A DNA stretch of 50,209 nt from NCBI RefSeq assembly GCF_002864045.1, contig NZ_PJPV01000020.1, positions 1-50,209 of the forward strand, read 5' to 3'. How positions within the stretch are numbered: position 1 is the stretch's first letter; each line of letters opens with the position of its first letter. The notes below the pieces were generated by a model. The model was not told where the DNA came from. It saw only the letters and a program-made list of their open reading frames with translations, and made no database searches. Positions 38,902 through 48,239 of this stretch are shown here, piece after piece. The position numbers and the translations under genes were made by a program. Source of the stretch: Endozoicomonas acroporae. Its GTDB lineage: Bacteria > Pseudomonadota > Gammaproteobacteria > Pseudomonadales > Endozoicomonadaceae.

Positions 38902-41900
38902 TTAGTTTTTACTGGCTTTTTTTCTCTTCTTTTTTCTCTTTTTTGGTTTATTTATTTGCTCTTCTAAATATTCTTCAGCGGTAAAATAACAGTCATCCGA
39001 AAATGGCCCTCCTTCATCAGCAGTAAAATATGCCTCACCTGCCGCCCACTCGCTGATGTCCGGTGACACAGGACCATGGGCCTCTGACGAGACGGCTAAC
39101 TTTGTCTTTATTTGCTCAATAACTCTTGTCATTGACTCCTGTTTCCAAAGCTTGTCCACCGGTATTTCAATAACCTCAAATCCTAATCTTTTCAGCAGAG
39201 CGACTTTCAATAAAGTCGAACCATTCCTGGTTTTGAAATCACCACACACGTAATGAGAAGGTCCCTGAACGTCGATCACCATGTTGTAATCTGGCAGTAG
39301 CAGGTCAACCGGAGGTAATGAGTTCAAACTCTTTTCTTCTTCAAACTTTAAAGACGGAAGGCTGGATTGTAGTTGATCACGGAAGGTGGATTGAGATTGT
39401 GAAATAATCGTCGGGTAATGGGGGACGACCGGACACGCTCTTCCAAGCCAGCTTGCGGCCATGGCAATGATGGATTCTTCCTCTGTATTTATTTGTAAGG
39501 TATTTTCCAGTCGAGAAAATAGTTCACCTACGTGCTTTTCAAGCGAGCTTTTATTATTGGTGTAATTACAAAGATAAAACCTGGCACAAAATACCATGAC
39601 GCCCCAGAGAGACATCAATACACCTTGTTGATAGAACTGAGAGCTTTCACTGACTCTTTCGACAAGAGAATCGAACGTAGATTTAACCAGGTTCAGCTCA
39701 ATAGCCTCACCCAGTTTTGCCAGGACCCACAGCAGGTTGGTGACTTCTTGTGGCTTGAAGTGGTCGTTCTCTTCTGTTGATTCGACTTTGGTTTTTACAT
39801 TGTACAAAAGTGCGGCCAGGATTTCTTTGAGCTTCGCTGTCTTCTCTAGCCCGTTGTCCCCTAGTTTTGCCAAGGCCCACAGCAGGTTGGCGGTACCCTG
39901 AGTATTGAAGTGGTCTCTCTCTTCTTTTGATTCGGCTTTGGTTTTCACATGGGGCAACAGCGCGTCCACAACTTCTTTGAGCATCTCTGTCTTCTCCGGC
40001 TCCAGCCCGTTGTCCACCAGTTTTGCCAAGGCCCACAGCAGATTGGCGATATGCTGAGGAATAAAGTGGTCTTTCTCTTCTTTTGATTCGGCTTTGGTTT
40101 TCACATGGTACAAAAGCGCGGCCAGTGCCTCTTTGAGCTTCGCTGTCTTCTCTAGCCCATTGTCCCCCAGTTTTGCCAAGGCCCACAGCAGGTTGGCGGT
40201 ACCCTGAGTATTGAAGTGGTCTCTCTCTTCTTTTGATTCAGCTTTGGTTTTCACATGGGGCAACAGCGCGGCCACAACTTCTTTGAGCTTCGCTGTCTTC
40301 TCCGGCTCCAGCCCGTTGTCCACCAGTTTTGCCAAGGCCCACAGCAGATTGGCGATATGCTGGGGAATAAAGAGGTCTTTCTCTTCTTTTGCTTCGGCTT
40401 TGGTTTTCACCCGGGGCAGCAGCGCGACCACGGCCTCTTTGAGGATCGCTGTCTTCTCCAGCTCCAGCCCGTTGTCCACCAGTTTTGCCAAGGCCCACAG
40501 CAGATTGGCAATATGCTGAGGAATAAAGTGGTCTTTCTCTTCTTTTGATTCGGCTTTGGTTTTCACCTGGAGCAACAGCGCGGCCAAGGCCTCTTTAAGC
40601 TTCGGTGTCTTCTCCAGCTCCAGACCATGGTCCACCAGTTTCGCCATGGCCCACAGTAGATTGGCGACTTCCTGTGGCTTGAAGTGGTCTCTCTCTTCTT
40701 TTGATTCGGCCATAGTTTTCACATGGGGCAACAGCGTGTCGACGGCCTCTTTGAGCTTTGGTGCCTTCTCCAGCTCCAGCCGATTGTCCACCAGTTTCGC
40801 CGCGGCCCACAGCAGGCTGGTGATCTGTTTAGGAGTAAAGAGCACTTTCTCTTGTTTTGATTCGGCTCTGGTTTTTACATAGGACAAAAGTACGACTACA
40901 GTCTCTTTGAGCTTCGCTGTCTTCCCCAGATCCAGTCCATTGTCCACCAGTTTCGCCATGGCCCACAGTAGATTGGCGACTTCCAGTGGATTGAAGTGGT
41001 CTCTCTCTTCTTTTGATTTGGCTTTGGTTTTCACATTGGCCAGCAGCGCGGCCACAGCCTCTCTGAGCTTCGGTGTCTTTTCCAGCTCCAGACCATTGTC
41101 CAACAGTTTCGCCATGGCCCAAAGCAGGTTGGCGACTTCCTGTGGATTGAAGTGGTCTTTCGCTTCTTTTGCTTCGGCTCCGTTTTTCACACAGGGCAAC
41201 AGTGCGGCGGCGGCCTCTTTGAGCTTCGCGGTCTTCTCCAGCTTCAGTCCTTTGTCCACCAATTTCGCCAAAGCCCACAGCAGGTTGGCGATATGCTGAG
41301 GAATAAAGTGGTCTTTCTCTTCTTTTGATTCAGCTTTGGTTTTGACATGGGGCAACAGCGCGGCTACCGCCTCTTTGAGCTTCGGTGTTTTCTCCAGACC
41401 ATTGTCCACCAGTTTTGCCATGGCCCACAGCAGGTTGGCAATACTTTGAGTGTTGAAGTGATCTTTCCCTTCTTTTGATTCGGCTTTGGTTTTCACATGG
41501 GGCAACAGCGTGGCGACGGCTTCTTTGAGCTTCAGAGTAGTCTCCGGCTCAAACCCATTATTCACCAGTTTCGCCAAGGCCCACAGCAGGTTGGTGATAC
41601 CTCGTACATCAATATCACTGGCTTCAGTTTTTTGGTTGCACTTAAGTATTAATCCATCAAGTAAAGTTGACAGTAAAGCGGCTTGAATTTTCCTATACCC
41701 CTCATTCATGTATTTATGAGTGGTCAAAACACCCGCTGAAGTAAATGAATGAAGCGTTGTCGTCAGGCTTCGCCAGGTCCACCCGGGTGTCACTTTAAAA
41801 TTGTGCAGCAATGGTATCAGTTGACGTTGTTCACTATGATTTAATGGTCGTTTTGACCCTGATGTGTATTGTTTGATTAAACAGGCAAATTGACCATGTT

Positions 41901-42213
41901 TGCTCCCATCATAGCGACCACCATAACGAGCCGATATCCTCACCAGCCCATCCATTTTTGCTTGTGTGATGAGAGCATTAAAATCCTGAAAAGGTTTTAT
42001 TGAATGTCTTGGTGGATGGTTAGCAGAGCAGGCGTCAGAAGCACGATAAAATTCATGACGCTTCGGGATATAGGGGAGTAGAGTATTCGTTTGCCTGACT
42101 CTGCCATACCTGTATCGCCCACTCCCGGAAGCACCGGCATGATCATCTGGTTGATTATAATCATTACCTGATGTTGTGCATTTCCAACTTATACCAGCAC
42201 CAGCTTTGTCCAT
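38902..42213 (-). CDS. OPR-like repeat protein with RAP domain, paralogue 3
   Basis: 1103 residues with 13 N/S-L-L-W motifs. RAP-like domain about 966-1039 (V-I-D-V-Q-G-P-S-H-Y-V; L-L-K-V-A-L-L-K-R-L-G-F-E-V-I-E-I-P-V-D-K-L-W). The tail carries A-Y-F-T-A-D-E-G-G and C-Y-F-T-A-E-E-Y, then K-P-K-K-R-K-K-K-R-K-K. Repeat-start types: DVRG, NTQS, IPQH, NPQE, NPLE, TPKQ, KPQE, IPQH, IPQH, NTQG, IPQH, NTQG, KPQE. The alternation IPQH-NTQG-IPQH-NTQG near the end comes with near-identical sequence, suggesting a recent two-repeat duplication. Confidence 0.8.
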   Translation of the reverse strand: MDKAGAGISWKCTTSGNDYNQPDDHAGASGSGRYRYGRVRQTNTLLPYIPKRHEFYRASDACSANHPPRHSIKPFQDFNALITQAKMDGLVRISARYGGRYDGSKHGQFACLIKQYTSGSKRPLNHSEQRQLIPLLHNFKVTPGWTWRSLTTTLHSFTSAGVLTTHKYMNEGYRKIQAALLSTLLDGLILKCNQKTEASDIDVRGITNLLWALAKLVNNGFEPETTLKLKEAVATLLPHVKTKAESKEGKDHFNTQSIANLLWAMAKLVDNGLEKTPKLKEAVAALLPHVKTKAESKEEKDHFIPQHIANLLWALAKLVDKGLKLEKTAKLKEAAAALLPCVKNGAEAKEAKDHFNPQEVANLLWAMAKLLDNGLELEKTPKLREAVAALLANVKTKAKSKEERDHFNPLEVANLLWAMAKLVDNGLDLGKTAKLKETVVVLLSYVKTRAESKQEKVLFTPKQITSLLWAAAKLVDNRLELEKAPKLKEAVDTLLPHVKTMAESKEERDHFKPQEVANLLWAMAKLVDHGLELEKTPKLKEALAALLLQVKTKAESKEEKDHFIPQHIANLLWALAKLVDNGLELEKTAILKEAVVALLPRVKTKAEAKEEKDLFIPQHIANLLWALAKLVDNGLEPEKTAKLKEVVAALLPHVKTKAESKEERDHFNTQGTANLLWALAKLGDNGLEKTAKLKEALAALLYHVKTKAESKEEKDHFIPQHIANLLWALAKLVDNGLEPEKTEMLKEVVDALLPHVKTKAESKEERDHFNTQGTANLLWALAKLGDNGLEKTAKLKEILAALLYNVKTKVESTEENDHFKPQEVTNLLWVLAKLGEAIELNLVKSTFDSLVERVSESSQFYQQGVLMSLWGVMVFCARFYLCNYTNNKSSLEKHVGELFSRLENTLQINTEEESIIAMAASWLGRACPVVPHYPTIISQSQSTFRDQLQSSLPSLKFEEEKSLNSLPPVDLLLPDYNMVIDVQGPSHYVCGDFKTRNGSTLLKVALLKRLGFEVIEIPVDKLWKQESMTRVIEQIKTKLAVSSEAHGPVSPDISEWAAGEAYFTADEGGPFSDDCYFTAEEYLEEQINKPKKRKKKRKKASKN

Positions 42214-42266
42214 AATTATATTTCATTAATTCATGGAAAATATAAAATGTAGACTACTCTTCGGCA
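42214..42266 (-). promoter_or_regulatory. Array spacer with possible promoter and palindrome (before paralogue 3)
   Basis: Same layout as the other spacers: TTGATG, GAAGAGTAGTCTAC (one arm base changed), TTTTATATT, minimal ATGAATTAA frame, no Shine-Dalgarno site. Confidence 0.45.
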
Positions 42267-45101
42267 TCAACAGGCAGCAGTTTTTACTGGCTTTTTTCTC
42301 TTCCTTTTTCTCTTTTTGAGCTTATTTATTTGCTCTTCTAAATATTCCTCAGCGGTAAAATAACAGTCATCCGAACATTGTCCTCCCTCACCAGCAGTAA
42401 AATATGCCTCATCTGCCGCCCACTCACCGCTGCTAAATGACACAGAGCCATGAGCCTCTGGCAGGACGGCTAACTTTGCCTTTATTTGCTCAATAACTCT
42501 TTTCATTGAATCCTGGTTATCAAGCCTGTTCACCGGGATTTCAATGACCTCAAATCCTAATTTTTTCAGCAGAGCGACTTTTAATAAAGTCGAACCATTC
42601 CTGGTTTTGAAATCACCACACACGTAATGAAAAGGTCCCTGAACGTCGATCACCATGTTGTAATCTGGCAGTAGCAGGTCAACCGGAGGTAATGAGTTCA
42701 GACTCTTTTCTTCTTCAATCTTCAAAGACGGAAGGCTTGATTGGAGTTGATCGCGTAAGATGGCTTGAGATTGTGAAATGGTTGTGTGGTAATGGGGAAC
42801 CACCGGACACGCTCTCCCAAGCCAGGTTGCGGCCATGGCAATGATGGCTTCTTCCTCTGTATCCATTTGGAATGTATTTTCCAGGCGAGAAAATAGTTCA
42901 CCTATGCGCTTTTCAAGCGAGCTTTTAATATTGGAGCCCTTACAAAGATAAAACCTGGCACAAAATACCATGACTCCCCAGAGAGACATCAATATACCTT
43001 GTTGAGTGAACTGAGGGCTTTCACTGATTCTTTCGACAAGAGAATCGAACGTAGATTTAACCAGATTCAGCTCAATAGTCTCACCCAGTTTTGCCAGGGC
43101 CCACAGCAGGTTGGCGATATGCTGAGGAATAAAGTGGTCTTTCTCTTCTTTTGATTCGGCTTTGCTTTTCACATGGGGCAACAGCGCAACCACGGTCTCT
43201 TTGAGCTTCAGCGTCTTCTTCAGCTCCAGCCCGTTGTCCCACAGTTTCGCCAAGGCCCACAGCAGGTTGGTGACATCCTGTGGCTTGAAGTGGTCTTTCT
43301 CTTCTGTTGATTCGGCTTTGTTTTTTACATGGTACAATAGAGCGGCCAGGGTCTCTTTGAGCTTCGCTGTCTTCTCCAGCTCCAGCCCGTTGTCCACCAA
43401 TTTTGCCAAGGCCCACAGTAGGCTGGCGATATGCTGAGAAGTAAAGTGGTCTTTCTCTTCTTTTGATTCGGCTTTGGCTTTCACCCGGGGCAACAGCACG
43501 GCCACAACTTCTTTGAGCTTCGCTGTCTTCTCCAGCCCATTGTCCACCAGTTTCGCCACGGCCCACAGCAGGCTGGTGATATGTTGAGGAATAAAGAGCA
43601 CTTTCTCTTGTTTTGATTCGGCTCTGGTTTTTACATAGGACAAAAGTACGGCTACGGTCTCTTTGAGCTTCGCTGTCTTCTCCAGCCCATTGTCCACCAG
43701 TTTCGCCAGGGCCCACAGCAGGTTGGCGATATGCTGAGGAATAAAGTGGTCTTTCCTTTCTTTTGATTCGGCATTGGTTTTCACATGGGGTAACAGCGCG
43801 GTCACGGTCTCTTTGAGCTTCGGCGTCTTCTCCAGCTTCAGCCCATTGTCCACCAGTTTGGCTACGGCCCACAGTAGATTGGCGACTTCCTGTGGCTTGA
43901 AGTGGTCTTTCTCTTCTGTTGATTCGGCTTTGGTTTTTACAAGTGGCAACAGCGCGGCCACGGCCTCTTTGAGCTTCGCTGTCTTCTCCAACCCTTTTTC
44001 CACCAGTTTCGCCACGGCCCACAGCAGGTTGGCGACTTCCTGTGGCTTGAAGTGGTCTTTCTCTCCTTTTGATTCGGCTTTGGTTTTTACATGGGGCAAC
44101 AGAGCGGCTACTGCCTCTTTAAGCTTCGGTGTTTTCTCCAGTCCATTGCCCACCATTTTTGCCATGGCCCACAGCAGGTTGGCAATTCCTTGAGTGTTGA
44201 AGTGATCTTTCCCTTCTTTTGATTCGGCTTTGGTTTTTATATGGGGAAACAGCGCAGTTAACGCCTCTTTGAGCTTCGGCGTCTTCTCCAGCCCGTTTTC
44301 CACCAGTTTCGCCATGGCCCAAAGTAGGTTGCCTACTTCCTGTGGCGTGAAGTAGTTTACTGTTGATTCCGCTTTGGTTTTCACATGGGGCAACAGCGTG
44401 GCGACGGCTTCTTTGAGCTTCTCTGTCGTCTCCAGCTCAAGCCCGTTGTCAATCATTTTTGCCAGGGCCCATAGCAGGTTGGCGGTACCTTGGGCATCAA
44501 TACCCCTGGCTTCAGGTTTTTGGTTGCACTTACGTATTACTGCATCAAGTAAAGTTGACAATAAAGCTTCCTGAGTTTCCTTACTTCCCTCATTCATGTA
44601 CTTATGAGGGGTAAAAACACCCGCTGACGTAAATGAATGAAGCGTTGTCGTCATGCTTCGCCAGGTCCACCCGGCGGTAGCTTTAAAATTGTGCAACAAT
44701 GGTATCAATTGGCATTGTTCACTATGATGTAAAGGTCGTCTTGACGCTGAAGTGTATTGTTTGATTAAAGTGGCAAATTGACTGTGTTTTTTCCCATCAT
44801 AGCGATCACCAAAACGAGCAGATATGCTCACCAGGTAATCCATTCTTTCTTGTGTGATGAGTGCATTAAAATCCTGAACCGGTTTAATTGAATGTCTTGG
44901 TGGATGGTTAGCAGAGCAGGCGTCAGAAGCAAGATAAAATTCATGACGCTCCGGGATATATGGGAGTGGAGTATTCGTCTGCCTCACTGTGCCATACCTG
45001 TATCGCCCACTCCCGGAAGCACCGGTATGATCATCCGGTTGATTATAATCATTACCTGATGTTGTGCATGTCCAACTTATACCAGCACCGCCTTTGTCCA
45101 T
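42267..45101 (-). CDS. OPR-like repeat protein with RAP domain, paralogue 4
   Basis: 944 residues, ten N/S-L-L-W motifs, many of the shorter 50-residue form lacking L-E after N-G. RAP-like domain about 804-877. The tail has A-Y-F-T-A-G-E-G-G and C-Y-F-T-A-E-E-Y, then K-L-K-K-R-K-R-K-R-K-K. Repeat-start types: DAQG, TPQE, NTQG, KPQE, KPQE, IPQH, IPQH, TSQH, KPQD, IPQH. C-terminal and N-terminal modules are nearly the same as in paralogues 3 and 5, while the repeat region differs. Confidence 0.8.
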   Translation of the reverse strand: MDKGGAGISWTCTTSGNDYNQPDDHTGASGSGRYRYGTVRQTNTPLPYIPERHEFYLASDACSANHPPRHSIKPVQDFNALITQERMDYLVSISARFGDRYDGKKHSQFATLIKQYTSASRRPLHHSEQCQLIPLLHNFKATAGWTWRSMTTTLHSFTSAGVFTPHKYMNEGSKETQEALLSTLLDAVIRKCNQKPEARGIDAQGTANLLWALAKMIDNGLELETTEKLKEAVATLLPHVKTKAESTVNYFTPQEVGNLLWAMAKLVENGLEKTPKLKEALTALFPHIKTKAESKEGKDHFNTQGIANLLWAMAKMVGNGLEKTPKLKEAVAALLPHVKTKAESKGEKDHFKPQEVANLLWAVAKLVEKGLEKTAKLKEAVAALLPLVKTKAESTEEKDHFKPQEVANLLWAVAKLVDNGLKLEKTPKLKETVTALLPHVKTNAESKERKDHFIPQHIANLLWALAKLVDNGLEKTAKLKETVAVLLSYVKTRAESKQEKVLFIPQHITSLLWAVAKLVDNGLEKTAKLKEVVAVLLPRVKAKAESKEEKDHFTSQHIASLLWALAKLVDNGLELEKTAKLKETLAALLYHVKNKAESTEEKDHFKPQDVTNLLWALAKLWDNGLELKKTLKLKETVVALLPHVKSKAESKEEKDHFIPQHIANLLWALAKLGETIELNLVKSTFDSLVERISESPQFTQQGILMSLWGVMVFCARFYLCKGSNIKSSLEKRIGELFSRLENTFQMDTEEEAIIAMAATWLGRACPVVPHYHTTISQSQAILRDQLQSSLPSLKIEEEKSLNSLPPVDLLLPDYNMVIDVQGPFHYVCGDFKTRNGSTLLKVALLKKLGFEVIEIPVNRLDNQDSMKRVIEQIKAKLAVLPEAHGSVSFSSGEWAADEAYFTAGEGGQCSDDCYFTAEEYLEEQINKLKKRKRKRKKPVKTAAC

Positions 45102-45155
45102 AATTATAATTTCATTAATTCATGGAAAATATAAAATGTAGACTACTCTACGGCA
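45102..45155 (-). promoter_or_regulatory. Array spacer with possible promoter and palindrome (before paralogue 4)
   Basis: TTGATG, GTAGAGTAGTCTAC and TTTTATATT in order on the minus strand, then the ATGAATTAA mini-frame. One extra A in the leader compared with other copies. Confidence 0.45.
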
Positions 45156-48100
45156 TCAACAGGCAGCAGTTTTTACTGGCTTTTTTCTCTTCATTTTTCT
45201 CTTTTTGGGTTTATTTATTTGCTTTTCTAAATATTCTTCAGCGGTAAAATAACAGTCATCCGAAAATTGCCCTCCCTCATCAGCAGTAAAATATGACTCG
45301 TCTGCCGCCCACTCATTGCTGTCAGGGGACACAGGACCATGAGCCTCTGGCGAGACGGCTAACTTTGTCTTTATTTGCTCAATAACTCTTTTCATTGAAT
45401 CCTGTTTCCAAAGCTTGTCCACCGGTATTTCAATAACCTCAAATCCTAATCTTTTCAGCAGAGCGACTTTCAATAAAGTCGAACCATTCCTGGTTTTGAA
45501 ATCACCACTCACGTAATGAGAAGGTCCCTGAACGTCGATCACCGTGTTGTAATCTGGCAGTTGCAGGTCAACCGGAGGTAGTGAGTTAAGACTCTGTTCT
45601 TCTTTAATCTCCAAAGACGGAAGGCTTGACTGGAGCTGATCGCGTAAGATGGATTGAGATTGGGAAGTGATTGTCTGGTAATGGGGGCCCACTGGACACG
45701 CCCTCCCAAGCCAACTTGCAGCCATGGCAGTGATGAATGGAAACTCTGTATTGCACGGGGATGGACTTTCCAGGCGAGAAAACAGTTCATCTATGTGCTT
45801 TTCAAGGGTGTTTTTATTATCGTCACCGAAGTACAGATAATACCTGGCACTGAATACCATGACTCCCCAGAGAGCCATTGATATATCTTGCTGAGAGAGC
45901 TGAGGGTTTTCACTGATGCTGTCGACAAGAGAATCGAATATAGATTTAACCTGGTTCAGCTCAATGGCCTCACCCAGTTTCGCCACGGACCACACCAGTG
46001 TGGTGACCTCCTGTGGCTTGAAGTAGTTTTTCTTTTCTTTTGATTCGGCTTTGGCTTGCACATGGCGCAACAGCGCGGCCAAGACTGCTTTGAGCTTCGG
46101 TATCTTCTTCAGCTCCAACCCGTTTTCCAACAGTGTCACCAAGGTCCGCAGCAGGTTGGCGATATGCTGTGGAATAAAGTGGTCTTTCTCTTCTTTTGAC
46201 TCGGCTTTGGTTTTCACATCGAGCAGCAGTGCGGCCACGACCTCTTTGAGCGTTACTGTCTTCTCCAGCTCCAACCCATTGTCCACCAGTTTCGCCAAGG
46301 CCCACAGCAGGTTGGTGACTTCCTGTGGCTTCAAGTGATCTTTCTCTGCTGTTGATTCGGCTTTGGTTTTCACATGGGGCAACAGCGCAACCACGGACTC
46401 TTTGAGCTTCGGTGTCTTCCTCAGCTCCAGCCCATTGTCTACCAGTTTCGCCAGGGCCCACAGCAGGTTGGCGACTTCCTGTGGCTTGAAGTGGTCTTTT
46501 TCTGCTGTTAATTCGGCTTTGTTTTTCACATGGGGCAACAGCGTGGTCACAGCCTCGTTGAGCTTCGCTGTCTCATCCAGCGCCAGCCCATTGTCCACCA
46601 GTTTCGCCAGGGCCCACAGCAGATTGGCGATATGCTGAGGAATAAAGTGGTCTTTCTCTTCTGCTGATTCAGCTTTGGTTTTCACCTGGGGCAGCAAGGC
46701 AACCAAAGCCTCTTTGAGCTTCGGTGTTTTCTCCAGTTCCAGCCCGTTGTCCACCAGTTTCGCCACGGCCCACAGCAAGTTGGCGAGGTGCTGTGGTTTG
46801 AAGCGATCTTTCTCTTCTTTTGATTCGGCTTGGTTTTTTACCTGGGGAAACAGCGCAGCCACAACCTCTTTGAGCTTCGGTAGCTTCTTCAGCTTCAGCC
46901 CATTGTCCACCAGTTTCGCCAGGGCCCACAGCAGGTTGGTGACTTCCTGTGGCTTGAAGTGGTCTTTCTCTTCTGTTGATTCAGCTTTGGTTTTCACCCG
47001 GGGCAGCAGAGCAACCAAGGCCTCTTTGAGCTTCGGTGTCTTCTCCAACTCCAGCCCTTTGTCCACCAATTTCGCCACGGCCCACAACAGGTTGGCGATA
47101 TGCTGTGCATTAAAGTGGTCTTTCTCTGCGTTTGATTCGGCTTTGGTTTTTACCTGGGGCAACAGCGCGGCCACGGCCTCTTTGAGCTTTGCTGCATTCT
47201 CCAGCTCCAGACCGTTGTCTACCAGTTTTGCCATGGCCCACAGCAGGTTGACGACTTCCTGTGGCTTGAAGTGGTCTTTCTCTTCTTTTGATTCGGCGTT
47301 GGTTGTCACGTGGGGCAACAGCGCGGCTACAGCACCTTTGAGCTTTGGTGTTTTCTCCAGCCCGTTGTCTACCAATTTCGCCACGGCCCACAGCAGGTTG
47401 GAGATGTGCTGAGGGATAAAGTGGTCTTTCTCCTCTTTTGATTCGGCTTTGGTTTTCACCTTGGGCAACAGCGTGGCTGCTGCCTCTTTGAGCCTGGGTG
47501 TCTTTTCCAACTCCAGCCCGTTGTCCACCAGTTTCGCCATGGCCCACAGCAGGTTGGCGCTACCTTGCGCATCAATATCCCTGGTTTCAGGGTTTTGGTT
47601 GTACTTACGTATTACGGCATCAAGTAACGTTGACATTAAAACTGCCTGGGTTTCCTTTCTTCCCTCATTCATGTATTTGTCAGGGGTAAAAACACCCGCT
47701 GACGTAAATGAATGAAACGTTGTCGTCAGGCTCCGCCAAGTCCACCCGGAGTTAGCTTTAAAATTGTGCAACAATGGTATCAGTTGGCGTTGTTCACTAT
47801 GATGCAAAGGTCGTCTTAATGCTGCAGTGTATTGTTTGATTAAAGTGGCAAATTGACTGTGTTTTTTCCCATCATAGCGATCACCAAATCGAGCAGATAT
47901 GCTCACCAGGTAATCCATTCTTTCTTGTGTGATGAGAGTATTAAAATAATGGACAGGTTTTACTGAATGTCTTGTTGGATGGTTAGCAGAGCAGGCGTCA
48001 GAGGCAGGATAAAATTCATGACGCTTATGGATATAGGGGAGTGGCGTATTCACCTGTCTGACTGTGCCATGCCAGTATCGCCCCCCCTTTGAAGAATCGG

Positions 48101-48179
48101 TACGATCATCCGGTTGATTATAATCATTACCTGATGTTGCGCATTGCCAACTGATACCAGCACCGCCTCTGTCCATCAT
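45156..48179 (-). CDS. OPR-like repeat protein with RAP domain, paralogue 5
   Basis: 1007 residues (M-M-D-R-G; either Met may be the start), 11 motifs. The tenth, N-L-L-R-T-L-V-T-L, is degenerate, having lost the Trp. RAP-like domain about 867-940. The tail has S-Y-F-T-A-D-E-G-G and C-Y-F-T-A-E-E-Y, then K-P-K-K-R-K-M-K-R-K-K. Repeat-start types: DAQG, IPQH, KPQE, NAQH, KPQE, KPQH, IPQH, KPQE, KPQE, IPQH, KPQE. The N-terminal module is the most divergent of the set (for example S-S-K-G-G-R-Y-W-H-G). Confidence 0.8.
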   Translation of the reverse strand: MMDRGGAGISWQCATSGNDYNQPDDRTDSSKGGRYWHGTVRQVNTPLPYIHKRHEFYPASDACSANHPTRHSVKPVHYFNTLITQERMDYLVSISARFGDRYDGKKHSQFATLIKQYTAALRRPLHHSEQRQLIPLLHNFKANSGWTWRSLTTTFHSFTSAGVFTPDKYMNEGRKETQAVLMSTLLDAVIRKYNQNPETRDIDAQGSANLLWAMAKLVDNGLELEKTPRLKEAAATLLPKVKTKAESKEEKDHFIPQHISNLLWAVAKLVDNGLEKTPKLKGAVAALLPHVTTNAESKEEKDHFKPQEVVNLLWAMAKLVDNGLELENAAKLKEAVAALLPQVKTKAESNAEKDHFNAQHIANLLWAVAKLVDKGLELEKTPKLKEALVALLPRVKTKAESTEEKDHFKPQEVTNLLWALAKLVDNGLKLKKLPKLKEVVAALFPQVKNQAESKEEKDRFKPQHLANLLWAVAKLVDNGLELEKTPKLKEALVALLPQVKTKAESAEEKDHFIPQHIANLLWALAKLVDNGLALDETAKLNEAVTTLLPHVKNKAELTAEKDHFKPQEVANLLWALAKLVDNGLELRKTPKLKESVVALLPHVKTKAESTAEKDHLKPQEVTNLLWALAKLVDNGLELEKTVTLKEVVAALLLDVKTKAESKEEKDHFIPQHIANLLRTLVTLLENGLELKKIPKLKAVLAALLRHVQAKAESKEKKNYFKPQEVTTLVWSVAKLGEAIELNQVKSIFDSLVDSISENPQLSQQDISMALWGVMVFSARYYLYFGDDNKNTLEKHIDELFSRLESPSPCNTEFPFITAMAASWLGRACPVGPHYQTITSQSQSILRDQLQSSLPSLEIKEEQSLNSLPPVDLQLPDYNTVIDVQGPSHYVSGDFKTRNGSTLLKVALLKRLGFEVIEIPVDKLWKQDSMKRVIEQIKTKLAVSPEAHGPVSPDSNEWAADESYFTADEGGQFSDDCYFTAEEYLEKQINKPKKRKMKRKKPVKTAAC

Positions 48180-48239
48180 TATATTTCATTAATTCATGGG
48201 AAATATAAAAAGTAGACTACTCTACGACATCAACAGGCA
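48180..48239 (-). promoter_or_regulatory. Array spacer with possible promoter and palindrome (before paralogue 5)
   Basis: On the minus strand TTGATG, GTAGAGTAGTCTAC, then TTTTTATATTTCC, with the ATGAATTAA mini-frame and no Shine-Dalgarno site. The spacer also follows the stop of paralogue 6. Confidence 0.45.
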
